From assembly GCA_965200525.1 (NCBI GenBank), contig OZ241368.1:434001-498000 (forward strand): a stretch of DNA of 64,000 nt. The letters are read 5' to 3'. The translations under genes were made by a program, and so were the position numbers. This document shows positions 24,282 to 32,122 of the stretch, piece by piece. This stretch comes from JANNPJ01 sp965200525. GTDB lineage: Bacteria; Actinomycetota; Actinomycetes; Actinomycetales; Kineosporiaceae. Under the pieces are notes generated by a model that saw only the letters and a program-made list of their open reading frames with translations, searched no databases and was not told the origin of the DNA. The stretch's first letter is position 1, and each line of letters starts with the position of its first letter.

Positions 24282-25028
24282 TCAGCCTGTCCTGCGCAGA
24301 TACGCCTGGGCCAACTGGCGAAGGCGTGTGCGGTTGAAGCTGGGCCCGTGGCCGGGATGGACCAGGGACACGTCCAGTTCGGCGAGGACCTGAATGCTTC
24401 GCCGGTAGGCGGACACGTCCGAGTTCGGCAGGTCGTCGATCAGCCCACCCTCATAGATGACGTCTCCGGAGTACAGGGTCCCGGTTCTCTCCTCGAGCAG
24501 GGCGATGGACCCGGGGGTGTGGCCCGGAAGGTGCAACACGCTCAGCTCCCGCCCGCCCACATCGACCCGGTCGCCGTGCTCGAGCAGACGGCTCACGGTC
24601 ATGGGCTCGACGCGGTACGTACCCGGGTCGTAGCCGGCATAGGGCAGCACATCGATCATGAGTTCCGGGGCGGGCTCGCCGGCCACGTCGATCCCGAGCT
24701 TGTCGAACAGCTCCACGCCGTACAGGCTCGCCGGCACTCCTGCCGCCAGCAGCTGCGTCTCAGCCGGGTGGGCGGCCCGCTCACCGAACTCCGGTGCCCC
24801 GCCGACATGATCCAGGTGTGCGTGAGTGAGCAACAGCAGCGGATCTCGCTCGAACAGGTCCGGGACCGACTCTCGCAGGGCGACGACACCCAGCCCGGCG
24901 TCGATCACGACGTCGCGATCCCCGCCGCGCAGCCACCAGAAGTTCGCCGACAGGAGTTCGTTGACGTGCGGTTCCCCGATCCGGACGACATCAGCGCCCA
25001 CGCCTGTCTGCGTATGCCAGTCGACCAT
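24282..25028 (-). CDS. MBL-fold metallo-hydrolase
   Basis: A 248-residue metallo-beta-lactamase-fold hydrolase. The zinc site HxHxDH is H69-A-H71-L-D73-H74 in LTHAHLDHVGG. The third His is in LHLPGHTPGSIAL, the bridging Asp is in LYSGDVIYEGG, and the last His is in LVHPGHGPSFN. This set matches glyoxalase II/AHL-lactonase-like enzymes, which hydrolyse thioesters or lactones; the substrate is not predictable. It is divergent from the first GAF-ANTAR gene across 283 bases that hold no other gene. Confidence 0.88.
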   Translation of the reverse strand: MVDWHTQTGVGADVVRIGEPHVNELLSANFWWLRGGDRDVVIDAGLGVVALRESVPDLFERDPLLLLTHAHLDHVGGAPEFGERAAHPAETQLLAAGVPASLYGVELFDKLGIDVAGEPAPELMIDVLPYAGYDPGTYRVEPMTVSRLLEHGDRVDVGGRELSVLHLPGHTPGSIALLEERTGTLYSGDVIYEGGLIDDLPNSDVSAYRRSIQVLAELDVSLVHPGHGPSFNRTRLRQLAQAYLRRTG

Positions 25029-25311
25029 GTCCGTCAGTGTGCCAGCGGGCCTACTCTGTCGATCGAATCGGCGCCGTTCTACGCGCCTGTGACCACGGCA
25101 ACAAGAGCGTCCCCGCGCGGCTACCAGCTACGAACAATGGTGACATTCACTGCGCCCATTCCGGCGCACGCACGTGCGCACCCACCTTGGCGGCGTATTC
25201 TCATCATCATCTGTGGTCACCGTTCCTGCGGTGGCGTTCCGGCGATGAAGTGTCATCGGCTCGTGGCGGGGCTTGTGCCTGCGCGCGCAGGTTCCGGAGC
25301 CGGAGGCACCC

Positions 25312-26052
25312 ATGTCTGAGTTCACCCCGTCCTCGATGTCGAGCGACGACGCCTACAGCGAGCTGTCCAAGATCGTCCTGGGTGACCAGCCGCTGAGTAC
25401 CGTCCTGACTCGAGTCGCCCAGTTGGCCCGCCTGCTGATCCCCGGCGCCACCGAGGTCTCGGTCACGCTCGTGCGCGCCGACAAGGCGCAGACCATCGCC
25501 TTCGCCGGTGAACTGGCCCAGAGCCTGGACGAACGCCAGTACTCCAGCGGACGCGGGCCATGCCTGGACGCAGCGGTGAGCGGCCAAACGATCGAAATCT
25601 CCGACACAGCCACGGACGTGCTCTACCCGGAATTCTCCCGGGCCTGCTCCCACGCTGGCATGACTCAGACCCTGTCGATCGGGATGCCGACTCTGCAATC
25701 GAGTACCGGGGCCCTCAACATCTACGGCACCGGAGCCGAGGGGCCCTTCACCGCGCAGGCGCGCGACATCGCCGCGAGGTTCGTCGGCTACGCCGCGGTC
25801 GCGATGGTCAACGCCGCCCTCTACGCCGGGGCCCTGGACGAGGTGAGCCAGATGAAAGAGGCTCTGGCCTCGCGGGCCGTCATCGAACAGGCCAAGGGCA
25901 TGATCATGCGCGATCGCCGCTGCAGTGCCGAGGATGCCTTCGACCTGTTGCGTGACACCTCCTCGCGCACTAACCGCAAGCTGCGTGACGTGGCCCAGCT
26001 CATCGTCTCCGACGCCGCCCTCAGGCCCGCACCCACCGGCACCACTGCATAG
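25312..26052 (+). CDS. GAF-ANTAR transcription antiterminator-type regulator
   Basis: 246 residues from ATG 25312 with GGAGG upstream. The N-terminal GAF domain (about 20-165) has the subfamily motif GRGPCLDAAVSG. The C-terminal ANTAR domain (about 180-235) reads ALASRAVIEQAKGMIMRDRRCSAEDAFDLLRDTSSRTNRKLRDVAQLIV, with the conserved aromatic/alanine spacing of the RNA-binding three-helix bundle. ANTAR proteins bind paired hexaloop stem-loops in mRNA leaders and prevent termination; the GAF domain supplies the signal. It is the first of a run of related genes to 28.5 kb. Target RNAs were not identified. Confidence 0.9.
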   Translation: MSEFTPSSMSSDDAYSELSKIVLGDQPLSTVLTRVAQLARLLIPGATEVSVTLVRADKAQTIAFAGELAQSLDERQYSSGRGPCLDAAVSGQTIEISDTATDVLYPEFSRACSHAGMTQTLSIGMPTLQSSTGALNIYGTGAEGPFTAQARDIAARFVGYAAVAMVNAALYAGALDEVSQMKEALASRAVIEQAKGMIMRDRRCSAEDAFDLLRDTSSRTNRKLRDVAQLIVSDAALRPAPTGTTA

Positions 26053-26157
26053 GCCGCGATCGGGCCAGGTACCCAGCCAGTCCAGCGCGGGCCGAGCCGT
26101 GGATGCCGCCGACGGGCCCTTCTGAGCAGTTGGGGCAGCGGGGCGGGAACGAGGAAG

Positions 26158-26493
26158 TTGCTGGCCGTGATGAGCATTGCCATCGCCGGAGTATGCGCCG
26201 CTGGGACTGTCGGCCAGCATCACCAACGGCATCGTCTCCGCATTACCGACAACAGCGGAACGGCGGCCGGGGTGAACGTGGCGGCACTCACCTCGGACGG
26301 TGCTGCTGGCAAGGCCGGAATCAAGGCCGGGGACATCATCACCAAGATCAACGGCACTCCCGTCCCTGATCTTCAGACCCTCTCTGCGACCCTGGCCACG
26401 TTCACCGTGGGCCAGCACGTCACGGTGGGTATCCAACAACAGGGCATCAGCCGAGATGTGAGTGTGACTCTGGGGCAGCTGCCCTCGAGCTGA
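26158..26493 (+). pseudogene. HtrA-like serine protease remnant (PDZ domain)
   Basis: The last 75 codons encode a PDZ domain: GVNVAALTSDGAAGKAGIKAGDIITKINGTPVPDLQTL and VTVGIQQQGISRDVSVTLGQ. Just upstream, in another frame, LGLSASITNGIVSAL is the end of a trypsin-like S1C domain (family pattern PLGLS-TVTxGIVSA). The catalytic part is missing, so this is the tail of a degP/htrA-type gene with at least one frameshift and a large 5' loss. A PDZ-only peptide could still be made from the GTG near 26167. Confidence 0.6.
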
Positions 26494-26613
26494 CGGTCAG
26501 ACGCACGCCGGCACCCGGGCCACTGGGCTTATGGCCGTGGCACAACCCTCGTCGAGATATCCTGGCCACGGGTATTGAAGATGCCCGCCACAGCACGACG
26601 AAAGGTTCCTGCA

Positions 26614-27348
26614 ATGGCTGAGGTGGTTGCCGGGTGGCAACAGCTGCTCGACACGGTCAGGCGCGCTCTGACCGTCCAGCTCGACGAGGCCGAACGCCAG
26701 CAGGCCCTGAACCAGGCCATGAACGTGGGGTGCGCCTCTCTTTCCGGGGCCATGAGCTGCAGCATCACGGTTCAGGAGCCGAACGGGCAGTTCCGGACCA
26801 TTGTGACTCATGGTGATATTGCCTCCGCGCTAGACGACTCGCAGTACCAGGCCGGTGACGGTCCGTGCCTGAGCGCCGCGCGCCACCATCGGCCGGTGCG
26901 CATCGACGAGATGAAGAGCGAGGAGCGCTGGCCACAGTTCTCCCAGGCGGCCACGGGGATGGGGGTGCGTTCCTCGCTGTCCCTGCCGCTGGCCGACCAC
27001 CAGCTGGCCGCCGCCTTGAATTTCTACGGAGATCACGAGTTCTGCTTCGCAGCGGCACGATCTGACTCCATCGCGCGGTTGGTGACGAAGGCGACCACCG
27101 TGCTGCTGAATCCCCCCGCTGCGGGCGCAGGCGATCCGCGCGCGCCCGGAGATGAGGTCGCGCTGCACCGATTGGACGTGGCCCGGCAGCAGAACACGCG
27201 AATCATCCAGGCTCGAGACCTGGTGATGGCCCGCGATGGGCTCGTCGAGGGCGCCGCGTTCCACCAGCTGGCCCTGCGGTCGCGAGACGAGTCCCGCCCG
27301 CTGATCGCCGTCGCCGAGAACATCATCGAGACGGCGCGGCCGCGGTGA
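26614..27348 (+). CDS. GAF-ANTAR regulator with divergent ANTAR domain
   Basis: 244 residues from ATG 26614 with AAAGG 8 bases upstream. The GAF domain includes SQYQAGDGPCLSAARHHRPVRIDEM and GVRSSLSLPLADHQLAAALNFYG. The C-terminal ANTAR-like segment (TRIIQARDLVMARDGLVEGAAFHQLALRSRDESRPLIAVAENII) keeps the helical spacing but departs from the usual AKG motif (ARD). RNA binding is therefore less certain than for its neighbours. Its stop overlaps the start of the next gene by GTGA, so the two proteins are probably made together. Confidence 0.82.
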   Translation: MAEVVAGWQQLLDTVRRALTVQLDEAERQQALNQAMNVGCASLSGAMSCSITVQEPNGQFRTIVTHGDIASALDDSQYQAGDGPCLSAARHHRPVRIDEMKSEERWPQFSQAATGMGVRSSLSLPLADHQLAAALNFYGDHEFCFAAARSDSIARLVTKATTVLLNPPAAGAGDPRAPGDEVALHRLDVARQQNTRIIQARDLVMARDGLVEGAAFHQLALRSRDESRPLIAVAENIIETARPR

Positions 27349-27626
27349 GCCTTGATGAGAACGAGGCCCTTCAGCGAGAACTGGCGTTCCACATGACGCG
27401 GTCGGGCATGAGCTACAGCGACCTGTGGTTCCGGCAGATCTCGATCGGAGGAGATGCCGACGCTCTGGAACTGGAGGCGTATGTTCTCGGGTTGCTGCGC
27501 GTGGACCCCTACCAGCACGACCTCATCGCCCAAGCCCTGAACGAGCACTTCCTCGACCAGGGAGAGGACCATCCGGTGCCGTACAGCCACTACTGGGACG
27601 ACCGAGGTCGCTATCCCGATGCCTGA
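27345..27626 (+). CDS. hypothetical 93-aa protein coupled to a GAF-ANTAR gene
   Basis: GTG 27345 overlaps the stop of the preceding GAF-ANTAR gene (GTGA). The product is acidic and helical: ENEALQRELAFHMTRSGMSYSDLWFRQISIGGDADALELEAYVLGLL, then LIAQALNEHFLDQGEDHPVPYSHYW. No family was recognised. Coupled translation suggests a partner of the regulator, for example a sensor or modulator; this is inference. Confidence 0.65.
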   Translation: MSLDENEALQRELAFHMTRSGMSYSDLWFRQISIGGDADALELEAYVLGLLRVDPYQHDLIAQALNEHFLDQGEDHPVPYSHYWDDRGRYPDA

Positions 27627-27680
27627 GGTGGTCGGCGGAAGGGCCTGTCCGACACCTACTTCTGACCCAGGAGGCGCAAG

Positions 27681-27767
27681 ATGATGGAGGTCGAGGCAGA
27701 TGCCGAAGGCCGCACGGCTGCACGCCACGACGGGCTCACCCGCATCCACACCGTCGGGAGAGCCTGA
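27681..27767 (+). CDS. 28-aa leader ORF coupled to a GAF-ANTAR gene
   Basis: ATG 27681 has a near-perfect ribosome site (AGGAGG, 5 bases upstream). The ORF encodes MMEVEADAEGRTAARHDGL and nine more residues and ends TGA overlapping the ATG of the next GAF-ANTAR gene (TGATG). The composition is charged, with no hydrophobic segment. It probably couples translation of the downstream gene and may encode a functional micropeptide. Confidence 0.5.
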   Translation: MMEVEADAEGRTAARHDGLTRIHTVGRA

Positions 27768-28489
27768 TGTCAGCACTCGCGCCCGCCGTCCTTCGGGAGC
27801 TTCTGAGTATCCGGTTCGTCGAGGCCTCCCTGGAGCAGCTGCTGGAGCGGTACCTGCAGATCGCCAAGGCGGCCGTACCGGGGATCGATGAGGCCTCGAT
27901 CACCCTGCTGCGTGAGGACAAGCCTTTTACGGCAAGCTACACCGGCGAACTTGCTCTGGCCGCTGACGAGCTTCAGTACGAGCGCGGATACGGGCCGTGC
28001 ATCGATGCCGGCCTGTCCGGCAGCGTGCTGGCATTGCCGGACATGCGCCAGGAGCAGCGCTGGCCGGACTACGCCGCTGCCGTGGTGCAGCACGGCGTCC
28101 GCAGTTCATTGTCCGTACCGCTGCCGGTACAGACCGACGTGATCGGAGCCCTGAACTGCTACGCCCGCTCGGCGGGGGCGCTCACCGACAGCAACGACGC
28201 CGCAGTCGAACTGACCTCGTACATCGCCGTGGCCATCGCCAACGCCGTGACCTACATCGACAGCGCCAAGCTGGCCGCCGAGATGTACGAAGCCATGCAC
28301 AGCCGCGCGACCATCGAGCAGGCCAAGGGCGCGATCATGGCGCAGAACCGGTGCGGACCGGAGCAGGCGTTCGAGATACTGCGGCGAGCGTCGATGGGGC
28401 GCAACATCAAGCTGCGAGACCTGGCGACCCAGATCGTCACCGGCCTGAACGCACGGGCCGACGCGTCCTCGCAGGACAACACCGACTGA
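27767..28489 (+). CDS. GAF-ANTAR regulator
   Basis: 240 residues. The GAF domain (about 15-165) includes QYERGYGPCIDAGLSGSVLALPDM and GVRSSLSVPLPVQTDVIGALNCY. The ANTAR domain (about 180-230) reads MHSRATIEQAKGAIMAQNRCGPEQAFEILRRASMGRNIKLRDLATQIV and is fully canonical. The ATG overlaps the stop of a 28-aa leader ORF; GGGAG lies 7 bases upstream inside that ORF. It is cytosolic and probably an RNA-binding antiterminator. Confidence 0.9.
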   Translation: MSALAPAVLRELLSIRFVEASLEQLLERYLQIAKAAVPGIDEASITLLREDKPFTASYTGELALAADELQYERGYGPCIDAGLSGSVLALPDMRQEQRWPDYAAAVVQHGVRSSLSVPLPVQTDVIGALNCYARSAGALTDSNDAAVELTSYIAVAIANAVTYIDSAKLAAEMYEAMHSRATIEQAKGAIMAQNRCGPEQAFEILRRASMGRNIKLRDLATQIVTGLNARADASSQDNTD

Positions 28490-28572
28490 AAGCAGCTGAA
28501 TCTAGCTGAACCCGACAGTCGCGTCTGAGCGCGCCCCGCCGGTCCCCGGTTCGTGGTTGAGACACTCCTGGG

Positions 28573-28887
28573 GTGGGCTCTGTGGAGGAGGACCAGCGGG
28601 TGCGCCTGCTGCGGCGGGGTCTGGTGCTGGAGTACGTGACTCTGGCCTGGAATGCGATGGCCGTCGTCGTGCTGGGCTTCGCCGCGCTCGCGGCGAGGTC
28701 CGTAGCCCTGGGCGGGTTCGGCCTGGACTCGCTGATCGAGATCGGTGCCTCCGCGGTGGTCGTCTGGGAATTGTCCGGCACCGGTGAGGAGCGCCAGGCC
28801 CGCGCCGGGTACGTGCTCGTCTTCTACGCGGTCCGGAAGGCCTGGGCGGCCGCGAACGCCGCCGTCCCGGCTGGAGCGACAGGATGA
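28573..28887 (+). pseudogene. cation diffusion facilitator-like gene with a large internal deletion
   Basis: The N-terminal 75 residues match the start of actinobacterial cation transporters of the CDF type (LRRGLVLEYVTLAWNAMAVVVLGFAALAARSVALGGFGLDSLIEIGASAVVVWELSG). They join directly in frame to the far C-terminus (AGYVLVFYAVRKAW). About 100-110 central residues, including several membrane helices, are missing, so transport is unlikely. The product of 104 residues with two to three helices may still be made. It overlaps the DUF1232 gene by ATGA. Confidence 0.65.
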
Positions 28888-29312
28888 TCGGGTCGTGGTG
28901 GGCACTGGCGGCCGGCCTGATCGCTGCAGTGCTGCTGGTCTGGCTCGCCCTGGTCGTCGTGCTGGCCCTGGCCCGCCCGCGCGGTGGCCTGCTCCAGGAG
29001 GCGCTGCGGATCCTGCCCGACGTACTACGCCTGGTCCACCGGTTGGCCGCTGACAAAACCCTGCCCCGAGGCATCCGGATCCGGCTGTGGGTGCTGCTGG
29101 CCTACCTGGCCTGCCCCATCGACCTGATCCCCGACTTCGTACCGATCCTGGGATACGCCGACGACGCGATCATCGTCACCCTCGTGCTGCGCGCGGTCGT
29201 TCGCCGCGCCGGCCTCGCCTCGGTCCGGGCGCACTGGCCCGGAAGCGATGACGGCTTCGCGGCCCTGTCTCGACTGACGAGACTCAACACCACCGCCGGT
29301 CCTGAGCAGTAG
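28884..29312 (+). CDS. DUF1232 (YkvA-like) membrane protein
   Basis: 142 residues: an N-terminal membrane segment (LIAAVLLVWLALVVVLALA), then LPRGIRIRLWVLLAYLACPIDLIPDFVPILGYADDAI, the DUF1232 signature with PxDLIPDF...G..DD. The family's role is unknown. The start ATG 28884 overlaps the stop of the deleted transporter gene. Confidence 0.88.
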   Translation: MIGSWWALAAGLIAAVLLVWLALVVVLALARPRGGLLQEALRILPDVLRLVHRLAADKTLPRGIRIRLWVLLAYLACPIDLIPDFVPILGYADDAIIVTLVLRAVVRRAGLASVRAHWPGSDDGFAALSRLTRLNTTAGPEQ

Positions 29313-29340
29313 CCTGGTCAAGCGCACAGACTCCTGAACG

Positions 29341-29751
29341 TCACCGCGTTGCCAGAGCTGCGGCCGTGAGCGCGAGGGCGGCCGCGACGGTTCGGAGGCG
29401 GTCGATGCGCAGCAGCAGGACCAGTTCCCGCTGGTCATGCCCGGCGCCGAGGCGAGCGTGAGCCGGGGCGGCGACAGTCGCCGTGAGCACCACGGTGACC
29501 GCGACGGCGGCGACAGCCGTCAAGGTCCAGGCCCCAGGACCGCTGAGCAGTGCCCACCCACAGGCCAGGGCGAGACCGCCGTAGATCACGGCGACGATCG
29601 GGGTGATGGCCCGCGAGTGGGCCTGGTGAGCGCTCTGCCACTGTTGTGCCGGCACCCGGGCCAAGGCCGGGTACACGAGTGTCGTGACCGTCGCCTGGAA
29701 GCCGAGGTGCAACGCCGTCACCGTCAACAGTGCCGTCCCGGGATTCGTCAC
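29341..29751 (-). CDS. small four-helix membrane protein
   Basis: A 136-residue protein with four hydrophobic segments and a short RIDRLR loop before the last helix. The N-terminus LLTVTALHLGFQATVTTLVYPALARVPAQQWQSAHQAHSRAITPIVAVIYGGLAL resembles small DUF1772-like proteins, but this is not certain. It is convergent with the DUF1232 gene and has no operon partner. Confidence 0.6.
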   Translation of the reverse strand: MTNPGTALLTVTALHLGFQATVTTLVYPALARVPAQQWQSAHQAHSRAITPIVAVIYGGLALACGWALLSGPGAWTLTAVAAVAVTVVLTATVAAPAHARLGAGHDQRELVLLLRIDRLRTVAAALALTAAALATR

Positions 29752-30113
29752 CTTCCCGAGCTAACCATGGGAGGTCCGGAGGCGGGCGGCAGGCCCGGTC
29801 TTCAGGGCGGTTCCGGTCTGTCCCGCAAGGCGATCATGGAACAGGCAGACGCGTCCCTGACCAAGATCGGCAAAGGAGAAGGTCCTGAGTGCAGGGTCCG
29901 ACGAACCGAAGCGCATCGGTGACGCCACCGAACGACGGATCACCTCCCGGCGCGCGGACGGAACCCTGCGCCGTCAGTGAGGATGTGGCACGCCCGACTG
30001 GACGACGCCATCTACGTCCGCTCCGCCGCGCTTGGGTCACCACCGTCGGACTGGCGTTCCTGTTCAGGCTCTTCTACACCAGCGTCGCGACAGCTGGTTG
30101 TCACCGCGACGAG
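29752..30113. other. gap without a confident gene
   Basis: 362 bases. Short frames occur, for example from GTG 29889 with AAAGGAG upstream, but none has family similarity or consistent codon bias. They overlap the 3' end of the minus-strand hypothetical gene. No repeats or clear terminator were seen. Confidence 0.4.
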
Positions 30114-30614
30114 TCAGACGTTGAGGGCTCGAAGACGGCCGAGGGTTCGCTCATCGGCGAGCCATTCGTTGTTCTCATGTCGTGCGATCAGAGATTCGAG
30201 GCCAGCACGCACATTTGATGGCAGTTCAGCGAAGGCAACCCCAAAGGCCTGCAAGTGGTCGACGTTCGACAGCAGCGAGAGAAGTTGAAGGATGTGCCCA
30301 CTGCGGTCGTCGGGGATCGTCAACAGTTCGGCAGCTGCCATGACGGTCCCGCGACCGAGGGCTCCTGGTGGAAAGCGCTCGAGTGCGCCAAAGACCGCTT
30401 CATGGGCGCCGTAGTCTTGCAGCGCCGTGAGCGACGTGATCAATACGTGAACGGCCCACGGCCCTTCGGTTCCATCGATGTTGCCGGCCAGCTCCACGTA
30501 GCGATTCCAACGACGCTCGGCTTCGTCCTCGTCGATGGAGTCATCGTCGTCCTGGACAAGATCGCTTGTCGCCAGCAACTCCCGCCGCCATACTTCGAAT
30601 TCCCCGAAAGGCAT
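30114..30614 (-). CDS. hypothetical acidic helical protein
   Basis: A 166-residue protein from ATG 30614: FGEFEVWRRELLATSDLVQDDDDSIDEDEAERRWNRYVELAGNIDG, then helical repeats (VLITSLTALQDYGAHEAVFGALERF; FGVAFAELPSNVRAGLESLIAR). The size, acidity and helical build recall immunity-type proteins of polymorphic toxin systems, but no family was recognised and no toxin is adjacent. Lower third-position GC suggests an accessory gene. Confidence 0.6.
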   Translation of the reverse strand: MPFGEFEVWRRELLATSDLVQDDDDSIDEDEAERRWNRYVELAGNIDGTEGPWAVHVLITSLTALQDYGAHEAVFGALERFPPGALGRGTVMAAAELLTIPDDRSGHILQLLSLLSNVDHLQAFGVAFAELPSNVRAGLESLIARHENNEWLADERTLGRLRALNV

Positions 30615-30758
30615 CGCATCTCGTCCACGTATCGGTCGTCGGTCTCGTTGGCCGGATGGACCTCGGATCCTCACGTCCTGCCGGCGGGTCAGCGCATCAG
30701 GGTAGGTATCCAGGCGTTCCCTGATGCGGCAGGACGATCATGTCGGTGAGGATGAGGG

Positions 30759-31238
30759 GTGTCTACCCGGACAGATGTCGCCACCGGTCACACCGTGCCG
30801 CGTGCCTTGATGGCCGCAGCGGTCGTCGGTGCGGTTCACGCCGCGTTCAGCATCTACTGGTCGATGGGCCGGACATGGCTGCTCTGGTCGCTGGGTACCA
30901 GCCTGCAGGCCACTTTCCAGGGATGGGAGTGGGTGCTCGCTCCCGTTGGCGTGGTGAAGATCACCGCCGCTGTGGCGCCGATTCTCCTGGCTCGCAGGGG
31001 GTGGCCGGCCCAAGCCGTCACCCGCTCGGCGTGCTGGCTGGCAGCCCTGGTGCTGATCACCTGGGGCGGGCTGAACACGATCGTGGGCAACCTGGTCCTC
31101 GCTTCAGTGATCCACCCGCAGTCGGGCTACGACCGTTCCGGCATGATCGGGCACGCCTTCCTGTGGGATCCACTGTTCCTCGGCTGGGGCGCAGCTCTCG
31201 CCGCGGGGATGATCGCTTCACGACGACGCACGCCGTGA
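30759..31238 (+). CDS. DUF3995 family membrane protein
   Basis: A 159-residue protein with four hydrophobic segments; AAFSIYWSMGRTWLLWSLG and the closing HAFLWDPLFLGWGAALAAGMIASRRR match DUF3995 proteins of unknown role. GTG 30759 is preceded by GAGGATGAGG. It stands alone between divergent and convergent neighbours. Confidence 0.78.
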   Translation: MSTRTDVATGHTVPRALMAAAVVGAVHAAFSIYWSMGRTWLLWSLGTSLQATFQGWEWVLAPVGVVKITAAVAPILLARRGWPAQAVTRSACWLAALVLITWGGLNTIVGNLVLASVIHPQSGYDRSGMIGHAFLWDPLFLGWGAALAAGMIASRRRTP

Positions 31239-31360
31239 CCTGAGTCGCCGGCGTCTACAGCGGGCGATCTCACGAGGGTCAGGCCCGGGCGCGCACACGC
31301 TTGACACCCACTCGGGAAATCGCGATCCCCGCATGCCGGCTGTCCGCGTCGGACGACCCG

Positions 31361-31939
31361 TCAGCACTCCGCGAGCATCTCCCGCAGATGGGCCATCGGG
31401 TCACCCCCGACACCACTGACGAGGTCGTCGAGCCAGAGCCGGAAGGCGGCGGCGTGTCTGGCCACCAGCAGCCGGGTCTTCCAGCTGTTCGCCGACGGAT
31501 CGTCCCGGCGTGCGGCCAGCAGCTCGACCATGTCGGCCTCGCGATCGGCCAGCCGGTTGAACGGATGCGCCCGGACTCTGGCGGACTGCATCGAGACCTG
31601 CAGAAAGCGGATCTGCCGTTCCTGGTCAGCCACGACGAACGCGCCGAGCTCAAGCATCGCCAGCCGGAGGCATTCGACGTCGCTGAGCTGGGCGGGAGCA
31701 TTCCCCAGCGACGCCGCGACCTGCGCGGACATCTCCCGCACGTGTTCGGCCAAGAGGTCGTCCTTCGCCGGGAAGTAGCGGAAGAACGTGCGGGGGGCGA
31801 CCTCGGCGTGGGCGCAGATGTCGTTGACCGTCACGGCGTCGTAGCCATGCTGCTCGAAAAGGTCGATCGCCGCGTCGGCGATGCGCGAGCGGGTACGCGC
31901 CATCTTGCGCTCGCGCAGCCCTGCGGTCTCAGTGGCCAT
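31361..31939 (-). CDS. TetR-family repressor next to an MFS exporter
   Basis: A 192-residue TetR protein: RSRIADAAIDLFEQHGYDAVTVNDICAHAEVAPRTFFRYFPAKDDLLAEHV is the HTH; the ligand domain follows with no recognised subtype. It is divergent from the MFS transporter gene, with palindromes at 32010-32031 between. It is therefore the likely local repressor of that exporter, and transported drugs or metabolites may act as inducers. Confidence 0.88.
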   Translation of the reverse strand: MATETAGLRERKMARTRSRIADAAIDLFEQHGYDAVTVNDICAHAEVAPRTFFRYFPAKDDLLAEHVREMSAQVAASLGNAPAQLSDVECLRLAMLELGAFVVADQERQIRFLQVSMQSARVRAHPFNRLADREADMVELLAARRDDPSANSWKTRLLVARHAAAFRLWLDDLVSGVGGDPMAHLREMLAEC

Positions 31940-32009
31940 GTCAGTCCGATCCTCGCTGTCGAGCCGATGTATGGCAACGCCTTACCTCGCGACGTGTTGC
32001 GGCAGAGTG

Positions 32010-32031
32010 TGCCAGATGGCAGTGTCTGCCA
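32010..32031. promoter_or_regulatory. overlapping palindromes, TetR operator candidate
   Basis: TGCCA, GA, TGGCA (32010-32021) overlaps TGGCAG, TGT, CTGCCA (32017-32031); all arms are perfect. They lie between the divergent TetR (start 31939) and MFS (start 32123) genes. Confidence 0.65.
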
Positions 32032-32122
32032 TGAAGCTTGCACGGCCCGCGGCCCCGCCGCACGAGGTCGCGCACCAGCTCGCGTCGCCCACATCGCAGG
32101 AACCGTCCCCGGGAGCACTGGC

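Noticed and set aside
25160..25185. Hairpin with GCGCAC/GTGCGC arms as ANTAR target upstream of the first GAF-ANTAR gene
   Set aside because: A single 6-bp stem with a tetraloop does not match the paired hexaloop stems bound by ANTAR domains.
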